Assembly: GCA_017883345.1 (NCBI GenBank)
Contig: JADGNT010000103.1
Coordinates: 1-10,263 of the forward strand
DNA from: Candidatus Solibacter sp.
GTDB lineage: Bacteria > Acidobacteriota > Terriglobia > Bryobacterales > Bryobacteraceae
DNA: 10,263 nt
Reading direction: 5' to 3'
Positions within the stretch are counted from its first letter, which is position 1. The number at the start of each line of letters is the position of its first letter. The position numbers and the translations under genes are program-made. The notes beneath the pieces were generated by a model, which made no database searches, was not told where the DNA came from, and worked only from the letters and a program-made list of their open reading frames with translations. Below are positions 1-5,662 of the stretch, in pieces.

Positions 1-37
1 GCCGCAGTGTGGATGATGCTGATTTCATTGGCGAAAA

Positions 38-75
38 GCGGGTCCAGGGGGACCCGCGCGGACCAGGGGGTCCGC
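38..75. repeat. Pair of adjacent perfect hairpins with shared AGGG loop
   Basis: Two perfect stem-loops stand back to back. The first has an 8-base stem (38-45 with 50-57, GCGGGTCC/GGACCCGC), the second a 7-base stem (58-64 with 69-75, GCGGACC/GGTCCGC). Both have the same four-base loop, AGGG. The cores are near mirror versions of each other (GGTCC-AGGG-GGACC and GGACC-AGGG-GGTCC), which suggests a dispersed REP-like palindromic unit rather than a one-off terminator. No T-run follows either hairpin. The rest of 1-185 holds no gene I can support. Confidence 0.6.
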
Positions 76-185
76 CCCACAATTTCGGCAGGATTCGCAG
101 CTTTGGCAAAAAGTATGTGGCATTAGGCAGGCCCGGCGGCGGCGCGGTAGCGTAACAGGGTATTCTTAGAGGGGGGGCCGAAGCA

Positions 186-440
186 ATGGAAGTACATTTC
201 AAGCCCGACGTGCAAGCGAAGCTTGAGCAGATGGCGAGTGAAAGCGGACGCCCAAGCGACGAGCTGGTTGAAGATGCGGTGATCGGCTACTTTGACGAAC
301 TGGCCCACACTCGGGAAATGCTTGATCGGCGCTTTGACGATCTGGAAAGCGGCATCGTGAAGCCCATTGACGGCGAGGAAGCGTACCGGCGCTTGATGGA
401 GAAGACTGAGGCCCAGCGCCAGCGCCGCCACCCCGCATGA
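186..440 (+). CDS. ParD-like ribbon-helix-helix antitoxin (type II TA)
   Basis: An 84-residue acidic, helical protein, the usual size for an antitoxin of a type II toxin-antitoxin pair. The N-terminal half (about residues 4-38) reads as a ribbon-helix-helix DNA-binding segment: a short strand, MEVHFKPDVQAKLEQMA, then a helix ending in DELVEDAVIGYFDEL. Residues 44-80 (DRRFDDLESGIVKPIDGEEA onward) look like the toxin-wrapping tail common in ParD-like proteins paired with ParE. The start is supported by a G-rich Shine-Dalgarno-like run (AGAGGGGGGG, 168-177) eight bases before the ATG. Its stop overlaps the next start by four bases (ATGA), the classic coupling of antitoxin and toxin. It probably binds and neutralises the ParE-like product and represses its own promoter. 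The gene itself looks intact, although the toxin frame is broken. Confidence 0.75.
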   Translation: MEVHFKPDVQAKLEQMASESGRPSDELVEDAVIGYFDELAHTREMLDRRFDDLESGIVKPIDGEEAYRRLMEKTEAQRQRRHPA

Positions 441-749
441 GTGGATACGCGCTCCACCCGGAAGCGTTTACCGACCTCGACGACATCCGCGAACACATCG
501 CACAGGACAAGCGCGGCCGCAGCCGACCGGGTAGTAGCGGAAATCTTCGACGGGATTCGCGCCCTGGTGTCGTTTCCCTATCAGGGCTATCGACGCCCCA
601 ATCTCACTTCGCGCCCGCTGCGGTTCAAACAGGTGAGGGAATATGTGATCGCTTACGCGCCGGAGAAGAAACCGTTATGGGTTGTGGCCGTATTTCACGG
701 ACGGCGCAGCCCCCGGGTGATGGCCGCGATTCTGAGAGGCCGTGAATAA
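437..749 (+). pseudogene. ParE/RelE-family toxin, frameshifted
   Basis: The ParE-type toxin is split over two frames. The first part, from ATG 437, reads MSGYALHPEAFTDLDDIREH and then IAQD, a typical ParE N-terminus (strand, then helix). After codon 24 that frame becomes low-complexity sequence unlike the family. The match resumes one frame over, with ADRVVAEIFDGIRALVSFP, then LRFKQVREYVIAYAP and WVVAVFHGRRSPRVMAAIL, ending at TAA 747-749. Removing one A of the AA pair at 509-510 joins both parts into a 103-residue protein of normal ParE length. The ATG overlaps the antitoxin stop. The gene is either truly inactivated or the extra base is a sequence error. Known relatives inhibit gyrase (ParE) or cut mRNA (RelE); which applies here cannot be told from the sequence. 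Confidence 0.75.
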
Positions 750-801
750 GCCCCACGCCGAGTTCTCCAAACCTTTGCCAACAGCCCGACCGAGAGGCGC
801 G

Positions 802-2022
802 TCACTTGACCTTGGCCAGAATCTTGTCCAGAACCTTCACTCCTTGATCGACTTCTTTTTCCGTGATGATGTACGGCGGCAGGAAGCGCAGCACCGTGTC
901 GTGCGTGCAGTTGATGAGCAGCCCATCCGCCATGGCGTCGAGGACGATCTGCTTGCCGGGCATGTGCAGTTCCACGCCGAGCATCAGACCAAAGCCGCGG
1001 ACTTCCTTGATGCACGCGTGCTTCCGGGCCAGTTCGTTGAGTTCCACGTGAAAGTAGCCGCCAACGCGCTGGATGGAGGGCAACAGTTCGTCCAGAATGT
1101 CGCAGAATTCCAGCGCCACCCGGCAGGCCAGCGCGCCGCCCCCGAAAGTGGTGCCGTGCATGCCTGGCTTGATGGTGGCCGCGGCCTTCTGGTTGGCCAT
1201 GATGACGCCCAGCGGGATGCCGCAGGCCAGCGGCTTGGCGGTGACCATCACGTCGGGCAGGATGACGGGGTTGGAGCGCTGGTAGGCGAAGTAGGTGCCG
1301 GGCCGCCCCACCCCGCACTGGGTTTCGTCGGCGATCAACAGGGCATTGTAGCGGTCGGCAAGCTCGCGCGCCTTGGCAACGAAGGCAGGCGTCAGCGGAT
1401 TGATGCCCCCCTCGCCCTGGATCATTTCGAGCACGATGCCGGCGGTGCGATCGCTGAAGGCGGCTTCGAGAGCCGCGATGTCGTTGGCGGGCACAAAGAC
1501 GGCGCCGGGGACCAGCGGTTCAAAATCCTGGCGGTACTTGGGTTGTCCGGTGATGGAGAGCGCGCCGAAGGTGCGCCCATGGAACCCGTTCTCTAGCGCA
1601 ATCACCTGGTATTTTTCGGGGTGTATGGCGCGGCCATGCGAGTGCACCATCTTGAGGCCGCCTTCCATCGCCTCGGTCCCCGAGTTGGTGAAGAAGCAAC
1701 GCTGCAATCCGCTCATCCGCGCCAACCGCTTGGCCAGCGGGCCCTGGTACTGGTGATAGTAGAGATTCGAGGAATGGATCAGCAGCGCGGCTTGTTGGCG
1801 GATGACCTTGACCAGGCGCGGATGGGCGTGACCCAGCGCGTTGACACCGATGCCGGAGAGGAAGTCCAGGTAACGCTTGCCGGCCAGATCGTATAGGTGG
1901 CACCCCTTGCCCTTGGCCAGCACGAGCGGATACCGCGCATAGTTTTGCAGCAGGTATTCACGCTCCAGGTCCATCACGGCTTGCGCGGCAGCGTCCAAAA
2001 CGGGTGGCGGGGCGGTAGTCAT
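802..2022 (-). CDS. argD: Acetylornithine-type class-III aminotransferase
   Basis: A 406-residue PLP-dependent class-III aminotransferase, the normal family length. Motifs in order: substrate/fold segment SGIGVNALGHAHP (56-68); the PLP-phosphate-binding SGTEA (114-118); NGFHGRTFG (145-153) with the aromatic that stacks on PLP; ADETQCGVGR (231-240) with Asp232, which contacts the pyridine nitrogen; Lys263 in VTAKPLACGIPLG as the Schiff-base lysine; HGTTFGG (290-296) from the partner subunit; and Arg379 in LRFLPP, which binds the alpha-carboxylate. Known members convert N-acetylglutamate semialdehyde plus glutamate to N-acetylornithine and 2-oxoglutarate in arginine synthesis. Close relatives act on ornithine, succinylornithine or GABA, so the exact substrate is inferred. 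No other arginine gene lies nearby. It converges on the TA pair with 52 bases between them. The ATG at 2022 has only a weak upstream Shine-Dalgarno (GATGAG). Confidence 0.85.
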   Translation of the reverse strand: MTTAPPPVLDAAAQAVMDLEREYLLQNYARYPLVLAKGKGCHLYDLAGKRYLDFLSGIGVNALGHAHPRLVKVIRQQAALLIHSSNLYYHQYQGPLAKRLARMSGLQRCFFTNSGTEAMEGGLKMVHSHGRAIHPEKYQVIALENGFHGRTFGALSITGQPKYRQDFEPLVPGAVFVPANDIAALEAAFSDRTAGIVLEMIQGEGGINPLTPAFVAKARELADRYNALLIADETQCGVGRPGTYFAYQRSNPVILPDVMVTAKPLACGIPLGVIMANQKAAATIKPGMHGTTFGGGALACRVALEFCDILDELLPSIQRVGGYFHVELNELARKHACIKEVRGFGLMLGVELHMPGKQIVLDAMADGLLINCTHDTVLRFLPPYIITEKEVDQGVKVLDKILAKVK

Positions 2023-2053
2023 TTACTCATCATACACGGAGATCGCGCTGCAT

Positions 2054-2158
2054 CCGTGGAGCGACCTTTCAGATTGCCACGCCGGCGTCCTCGCCGCCGT
2101 TCTTCGAAGCATGCCGTTACGAATACCGGCATGGCAGGCGGGACGCCCGCTCCACGGT
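2054..2158. repeat. 105-base nested inverted-repeat element
   Basis: The ends are perfect 10-base inverted repeats, CCGTGGAGCG (2054-2063) and CGCTCCACGG (2149-2158). Inside are further paired segments: GGCGTCC (2084-2090) with GGACGCC (2142-2148), TGCCA (2075-2079) with TGGCA (2133-2137), and a tight hairpin CATGCCG (2111-2117) with CGGCATG (2128-2134). No convincing gene lies in it. It fills almost the whole gap between the aminotransferase start and the stop of the coiled-coil gene. The size and end symmetry resemble a MITE or REP-type dispersed element. No target-site duplication is obvious. Confidence 0.55.
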
Positions 2159-2162
2159 GCGC

Positions 2163-2708
2163 CTAAAGCAGTTGCTCCATCAGACCGATCAGATACTCCC
2201 GATCGAACGGTCCGGAGCGGTAGGTGCGGGCGTCGAAGAAACGCCACATCTTCTTATGGTTTTCCAGGGTATAGAAAATCAACTGCTCTTCGATGATGTC
2301 CTTGTCGAGCAGTTCCTGGTTGAAAGCGCGGACGGTGCCTTCCAGGGTGTAGGGGACGCGGAAGTCCTCGGTGGAGACCAGTTCCGGAGTAGCCGAAAAC
2401 GACACCTGGAGGATACGGCCACGCACGTTGATCTGCACCAGGTTGACCAGATCTTCCTGAAAGGAGTCCGCAGCGTAGCCCGGCGGATCGAGTTGGACCT
2501 CGGTGCGCGCCAGCAGGCGGTTGACCGAGCCTACGAAATCGGCGCAGATGGCGTAGAGGTCCGCCGCCGCCGCCTGGCGGAGGGCCGTAATCTCCCGGGC
2601 GCGGCGCAGCAAGCCCTCGTCCTTCTCGGCGAGAGCGTCGATACTCTCGGCCAGCCGCCGCAGGCGGGCGTCCCGAGCTTGCGCCTGGTTTGCGATGCGA
2701 GCCACCAC
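2163..2708 (-). CDS. Coiled-coil protein of unknown function
   Basis: A 181-residue protein that I cannot assign to a known family. Residues 1-70 are charged and helical with heptad-like spacing (RIANQAQARDARLRRLAESI, then LRRAREITALRQAAAADLYA), so probably a coiled coil. Residues 75-181 look mixed alpha/beta, with conserved-looking aromatic stretches such as EEQLIFYTLENHKKMWRFFD and RTYRSGPFDREYLIGLMEQL. There is no signal peptide or membrane segment, so it is probably cytoplasmic. The start is a GTG at 2708, six bases after the stop of the XRE regulator, with no clear Shine-Dalgarno, which implies translational coupling. A partner or effector role for the XRE protein is suggested only by this tight operon. 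Confidence 0.65.
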   Translation of the reverse strand: MVARIANQAQARDARLRRLAESIDALAEKDEGLLRRAREITALRQAAAADLYAICADFVGSVNRLLARTEVQLDPPGYAADSFQEDLVNLVQINVRGRILQVSFSATPELVSTEDFRVPYTLEGTVRAFNQELLDKDIIEEQLIFYTLENHKKMWRFFDARTYRSGPFDREYLIGLMEQLL

Positions 2709-2714
2709 ACCAGC

Positions 2715-2960
2715 TTAGCGGCGACGGCTCGATTCCCGCAATTCCTCCGGCTCAATCAGGTTCAAAATGTCAATCTGCAGACGGTGGAGAACCGCGTCGG
2801 CTTTCTCGACGGAAAGTATACGCTTTCCTTTCAACACGTTGTGCAGATGGGGCTGGGAAATTCCGGTACAGCGTGCCAGGCCGCGTTCCGTGGCCGCACC
2901 GCTGCGTACCCGTAGGCGAAGCTCTTCGAGGAGACGCTGCTGCAAATCGTGGAATGTCAT
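2715..2960 (-). CDS. Small XRE-type helix-turn-helix regulator
   Basis: An 81-residue basic protein. After an N-terminal helix (DLQQRLLEELRLRVRSG) come the helix-turn-helix helices: ATERGLARCTGISQPHLHNVL (about 23-43), with the GISQPHLHN turn and recognition helix typical of Cro/CI-XRE proteins, then KGKRILSVEKADAVLHRLQI as the following helices. It therefore probably binds DNA as a dimer through this fold. It is the first gene of a two-gene operon with the coiled-coil gene (6-base gap) and is divergent from the zinc-finger-like gene across an AT-rich spacer. That spacer contains several dyads that could be its operators, including CTATT (2976-2980) facing AATAG (2990-2994) just upstream of its start. 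The ATG at 2960 has no Shine-Dalgarno within normal range; a GAGGA lies about 20 bases upstream. Confidence 0.75.
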   Translation of the reverse strand: MTFHDLQQRLLEELRLRVRSGAATERGLARCTGISQPHLHNVLKGKRILSVEKADAVLHRLQIDILNLIEPEELRESSRRR

Positions 2961-3251
2961 GGTTTGGTTTATGTACTATTCCTCACAGAAATAGGGTATA
3001 AGTAAAATCCCCTAGAACTATTGGTATTAAAATAAGAAAAAATTCTTAAGAATTTTCTTATGAACTATGTAACATACTGATAAGTAACTACATAGATCAG
3101 GTTCACGAGCTCTAGTACTCCAATTATTCATAATTTGATAATTAGAATTCATTGACGTTTTTGTATGTAGGAGTACATTGGACACAGCTATTGAATCCAT
3201 GGTGAGCGGACAAACAGCACCTAAAGTCCGCATCCAGGAGGACATTCTCAA
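2961..3251. promoter_or_regulatory. AT-rich divergent control region
   Basis: This 291-base gene-free spacer lies between two outward-facing genes. Counted directly, 3001-3180 has 50 G or C in 180 bases (28%), against clearly GC-rich neighbours. It is dense in dyads: a perfect 18-base palindrome AAAATTCTTAAGAATTTT (3039-3056); CTATGTA/TACATAG (3065-3071 with 3089-3095); AATTAT-TC-ATAATT (3122-3135); and GTACTCC/GGAGTAC (3115-3121 with 3170-3176). Such a layout suits binding by a repressor, a nucleoid protein, or both. Low GC alone could also mark recently acquired DNA. Confidence 0.6.
3152..3179 (+). promoter_or_regulatory. Candidate sigma-70 promoter for the 3252 gene
   Basis: The pair is TTGACG (3152-3157) and TACATT (3174-3179), 16 bases apart. 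It matches the -35 consensus at five of six bases and the -10 at four of six. Transcription would begin near 3186, giving a leader of about 65 bases before ATG 3252. The arm GGAGTAC (3170-3176) of an inverted repeat overlaps the -10, so a protein bound there could block initiation. This is pattern matching only. Confidence 0.4.
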
Positions 3252-3821
3252 ATGCAGTGGGATCGATCAAATACCATTGGGATGGCAACTGAAACGTGCA
3301 AATATTGCGAAGGCAACGGGACACGCGTTGTCTACAAAACCAAAGCATCGCCATGCAACTGCGTCTTTCGGGCCATTTTCCGGGCCTGCCTCACCCGTTT
3401 CCGGGATTGCGCCGCCACTGGGACAGCCTTTGGAACGGTTTCCTGGGAGTTCTGCTCCGGCCCTGGTGGGCGGCGCGTCTATTCCCGTAAGCAGGAAGAA
3501 TTCATGGCCGACTTCTGTCTAGTAAGCCGGCGCGTGCTCGATGAAGAAGATCATCGGCTCTTCCGGTTTTACTTCCTCCTGGGGGCGGACTGGCAACTCT
3601 GCGCCCGGCAGCTCAAGATGGACCGTGGAAACTTCTTTCACGCCATCTATCGAATTGAAAGGACACTGGGACGAACCTTCTGCGAGATTCAGCCCTACCC
3701 GCTCTATCCGCTCGACGAATACTTCGGGGGAACCATTCGCAAGGACGCGGGCCGCGCGCTGGAAGCGGTCCCCGCGCAGGAGCGGCGCCACTTCCAGGTA
3801 CCGCTCCGCTTAATCGCCTGA
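3252..3821 (+). CDS. Zinc-finger-like / helix-turn-helix protein, function unknown
   Basis: A 189-residue protein that I do not recognise by name. The N-terminus carries four closely spaced cysteines, CKYCEGNG (16-23) and CNC (35-37), spaced like a metal-binding CxxCxGxG...CxC finger. Further cysteines stand at 46, 53 and 68. The second half, from about residue 75, is helical. Residues 111-140 (GADWQLCARQLKMDRGNFFH, then AIYRIERTLG) look like a helix-turn-helix resembling sigma-region-4 or phage Q-type antiterminators; that resemblance is an impression, not a match. The sequence ends with a Pro/Tyr-rich piece (QPYPLYPLDEYFGG). The start is well supported by AGGAGG (3236-3241) ten bases before the ATG; a second in-frame ATG lies at 3282. 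It is divergent from the XRE operon and closed by the hairpin at 3842. A transcription-related DNA- or RNA-binding role is inferred. Confidence 0.65.
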   Translation: MQWDRSNTIGMATETCKYCEGNGTRVVYKTKASPCNCVFRAIFRACLTRFRDCAATGTAFGTVSWEFCSGPGGRRVYSRKQEEFMADFCLVSRRVLDEEDHRLFRFYFLLGADWQLCARQLKMDRGNFFHAIYRIERTLGRTFCEIQPYPLYPLDEYFGGTIRKDAGRALEAVPAQERRHFQVPLRLIA

Positions 3822-3841
3822 TCCAGGTTTCCTACCTACCC

Positions 3842-3867
3842 GGGGACGGCGTTCGGCCGTCCCCTTT
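3842..3867 (+). terminator. Hairpin terminator after the 3252 gene
   Basis: A perfect 9-base stem, GGGGACGGC (3842-3850) with GCCGTCCCC (3856-3864), closes the loop GTTCG. It begins 20 bases after the stop of the upstream gene. Only three T follow before a C-run, so the U-tract is weak. The strength and position of the hairpin still favour intrinsic termination. Confidence 0.6.
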
Positions 3868-3913
3868 CCCCCCCGCGCGTTCCCCTTACAATGGGTGTTC
3901 TGGCCCACATTCC

Positions 3914-4912
3914 ATGGACAACCTCACGCATACGGCAATCGGACTGTTCCTCGGCAGGATCGGATTGGGACGTTGGAGCGCGCGCGGCACGCCCATCGTT
4001 CTGATCGCCGCCAACATCCCCGATATCGACGTGGTATCTTGGGCCGGCGGCCCGCTGAACTACCTGGCGTACCACCGTCATCTGACGCATTCGCTGCTCC
4101 TGATGCCCGTCATGGCGCTGGCCGCGGTGGTGGTGGTGAGACTGGCGGGGCGCCAGCCGGTGCGATGGACGGGGGCGTTTTTCGCCGCGCTGATCGCCGT
4201 AGCCTCGCACCTCGCGCTGGACTGGACCAACGTCTATGGCATCCGCTTGCTGCTTCCCTTTTCCAGCCAATGGCTGCGGGCGGACATAACCGGCGTGGTG
4301 GATCTGTGGATCTGGGCCGTGCTGGCGCTGGGCATCGCCGGACCGTTCCTGGCGCGGTTGGTGGGTTCGGAGATTAGCTCCGGCTCCGCCAAGGAGCGGT
4401 ACCACGGCCGCGGCTTTGCCTGGTTCGCCCTGCTGGTGGTCCTGCTTTACGATTGCGGCCGCGGAGTGCTGCACGCCCGCGCCGTAGCCTCGCTAGAGGC
4501 GCGCATGTACGACGGTACCATCCCCCTGCGCGTGGCAGCCGTGCCCGGTATGGTCAATCCCCTCAAGTGGCGCGGCATCGTCGAAACACCGGGTTCCTAC
4601 GTGATCCAGGACCTCAACCTGGCAATGGATCCGGGAAGCGCGCGCGGCACGATCTTTCACCAGCCGGACCCCGAACCGGCTATCGATGCGGCGCGCCGCA
4701 GCGCCACCTTCCAGGAATTCCTGCGCTTCTCCCAGTACCCGCTGTGGCGGGTTACGCCTGATGCGGCCGTAGAAAACGGTAAGCTGGTCGAGGTCTTCGA
4801 CTTGCGCTTCGGCACGCCGCTGGCGCCCGGGTTCATGGCGCGCGCGGTGCTGGATGGGCGCATGCAGGTGGTGGAATCCTCCTTCCAGTTCGGCGCGGTA
4901 CGCCCCAGGTAA
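3914..4912 (+). CDS. YdjM-family membrane-bound metal-dependent hydrolase
   Basis: A 332-residue inner-membrane protein. The first 150 residues have the hallmarks of the YdjM/DUF457 metal-dependent hydrolase family: His6 in MDNLTHTAIG, the acidic pair Asp37/Asp39 in IPDID, the HRHLTHS motif (54-60), His99 and Asp103 in SHLALDWTN, and Asp130. These would form a metal site at the membrane surface, between hydrophobic helices at about 62-77, 86-103, 126-149 and 168-180. The remaining 150 residues (from about 185) form a soluble domain without motifs I recognise, making the protein longer than short members such as E. coli YdjM. The true substrate of the family is poorly known. A TACAAT at 3887-3892 could be its -10 box, leaving a leader of about 15 bases. 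There is no strong Shine-Dalgarno before ATG 3914. Confidence 0.8.
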   Translation: MDNLTHTAIGLFLGRIGLGRWSARGTPIVLIAANIPDIDVVSWAGGPLNYLAYHRHLTHSLLLMPVMALAAVVVVRLAGRQPVRWTGAFFAALIAVASHLALDWTNVYGIRLLLPFSSQWLRADITGVVDLWIWAVLALGIAGPFLARLVGSEISSGSAKERYHGRGFAWFALLVVLLYDCGRGVLHARAVASLEARMYDGTIPLRVAAVPGMVNPLKWRGIVETPGSYVIQDLNLAMDPGSARGTIFHQPDPEPAIDAARRSATFQEFLRFSQYPLWRVTPDAAVENGKLVEVFDLRFGTPLAPGFMARAVLDGRMQVVESSFQFGAVRPR

Positions 4913-4983
4913 GGCAAGACCGCCAGCGCGTCTAAGGTCTTCGCTCGATGGTTTGCACGGCTCCCCGGGGGCACAATTGAGAC

Positions 4984-5331
4984 GTGCATGTAAATGATCG
5001 AACTGCCGTGTTGGACCGGCAGCAGTTGCGGGACGTTACGCTGGACGATGACGAATTGATGCGCGAGGTGCTCGTCACCCTGCTCGACGACACTTCGAAA
5101 CAAATCCCCCTGCTGGATCACGCCATCCGCGACCAGGACCCGCAGAAAACCATGCGGCTGGCGCACTACTGCAAGGGTGCGTGCGCCAACGTCGGCGCCA
5201 ACCGAGTGGCGGAGGTGCTGAAGCGCTTGGAACAGGAGGCGGCACGCCATTGCTTCGCGGACTGCGCAGTTTCCCTCTGCAATCTGGCGCAGGAACTGGA
5301 GCGCTTCCGCGTCGCAGCGGTTGAAGTGTAA
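4984..5331 (+). CDS. Solo Hpt (histidine phosphotransfer) domain protein
   Basis: A 115-residue helical protein consisting of little more than one Hpt four-helix bundle. The phosphorylation motif is LAHYCKGACANVGANR (59-74): His61 is the expected phospho-acceptor, followed by the conserved Lys64-Gly65 and the small-residue helix that follows in Hpt proteins. Such domains relay phosphate between response-regulator receiver domains in multistep two-component systems. No histidine kinase or receiver gene lies in the window, so its partners are elsewhere. The start is uncertain. GTG 4984 gives the longest reading, but it lacks a Shine-Dalgarno, and GTG 5008 or TTG 5011 are alternatives that would keep the whole domain. 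A CACAAT at 4972-4977 is a possible -10 box very close to the start. Confidence 0.8.
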   Translation: MHVNDRTAVLDRQQLRDVTLDDDELMREVLVTLLDDTSKQIPLLDHAIRDQDPQKTMRLAHYCKGACANVGANRVAEVLKRLEQEAARHCFADCAVSLCNLAQELERFRVAAVEV

Positions 5332-5405
5332 CTGCTTCCTGGCGCAGAACTGCCTTGCGGCGGAGAAGCAACCGCTCCCTCGGAAGCTGTGAAAAAATGA
5401 GTTTG

Positions 5406-5486
5406 GGCCGCCGATGAACGCCGATAAACGCCGATAAGCAAAAAAACTAGATTCTTATCGGCGATTATCGGCGTTCATCGGCGGCC
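5406..5486. repeat. Long palindromic repeat with 10-base periodic arms
   Basis: Two 33-base arms (5406-5438 and 5454-5486) are inverted copies that match at 32 of 33 positions; the exception is an A-A mismatch at 5428/5464. They flank a 15-base A-rich loop. Each arm is itself a tandem of a 10-base unit, GCCGATGAAC, GCCGATAAAC, GCCGATAAG. Transcribed from either side it would fold into a very stable hairpin. The flanking sequence shows no transposase. The right arm stops three bases short of the stop codon of the broken PIN gene, so the element, or the deletion that brought it there, marks the truncation. Confidence 0.8.
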
Positions 5487-5488
5487 GT

Positions 5489-5662
5489 TTATTCCTTTCT
5501 CACGTTCTCACCGTCGCGGCTCCGAGGCGAAGTCTCATTCTGCCAACGTGGCCACCCGATGCGAAACATTAAAGCGCGGGCCATGCCAAGAAGGCGCGCA
5601 CCGAGGCCGCCGAATTCGAGAGCCGACACGTAGATGTTGGTGTCGAGCGTGACGCTGAGCAC
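5489..5662 (-). pseudogene. PIN-domain toxin (VapC-like), truncated remnant
   Basis: Read from GTG 5662, this frame begins LSVTLDTNIYVSALEFGG and continues LGARLLGMARA, a clear PIN-domain N-terminus. Asp7 and Asn9 of LDTN are the conserved first-strand residues, Asp7 being a catalytic metal ligand. From about residue 31 the reading (LMFRIGWPRWQNETSPRSRD) no longer looks like a PIN domain and stops at 5489 after 57 codons, whereas intact relatives have about 130-140. The remaining acidic active-site residues and the fold core are missing, so it cannot be a working nuclease. The GTG follows the antitoxin TGA with no gap, the normal order of a VapBC-type operon. No C-terminal half is visible beyond the palindrome. 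Confidence 0.7.

Noticed and set aside
1..28. ATG at 28 on the minus strand heading off the left edge (MKSASSTLR)
   Set aside because: Only nine codons are visible, with no ribosome-binding site; too little to call.
3..155. Frame 3 open from the window edge to TAA 153-155, possibly the 3' end of a gene
   Set aside because: It reads through the two hairpins as a Gly/Pro/Arg-rich peptide without a recognisable motif, and frame 1 is open nearly as long. I cannot support it as coding.
742..1596. A 284-codon plus-strand frame opposite the aminotransferase
   Set aside because: The opposing strand has all class-III aminotransferase motifs; this frame has none and no ribosome site.
2023..2060. TATGAT at 2034-2029 (minus) as a -10 box for the aminotransferase
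   Set aside because: No -35-like sequence stands at the right distance, and it is only six bases from the start codon.
3178..3522. TTG-started plus-strand frame of 114 codons overlapping the zinc-finger-like gene
   Set aside because: It runs in a different frame through the better-supported gene that starts at 3252 with AGGAGG. Its own start lies inside the candidate -10 box and the downstream part is low complexity.
5406..5486. CRISPR array, suggested by repeated GCCGAT units
   Set aside because: The units are 10 bases long, contiguous and without spacers, and they form two arms of one palindrome.
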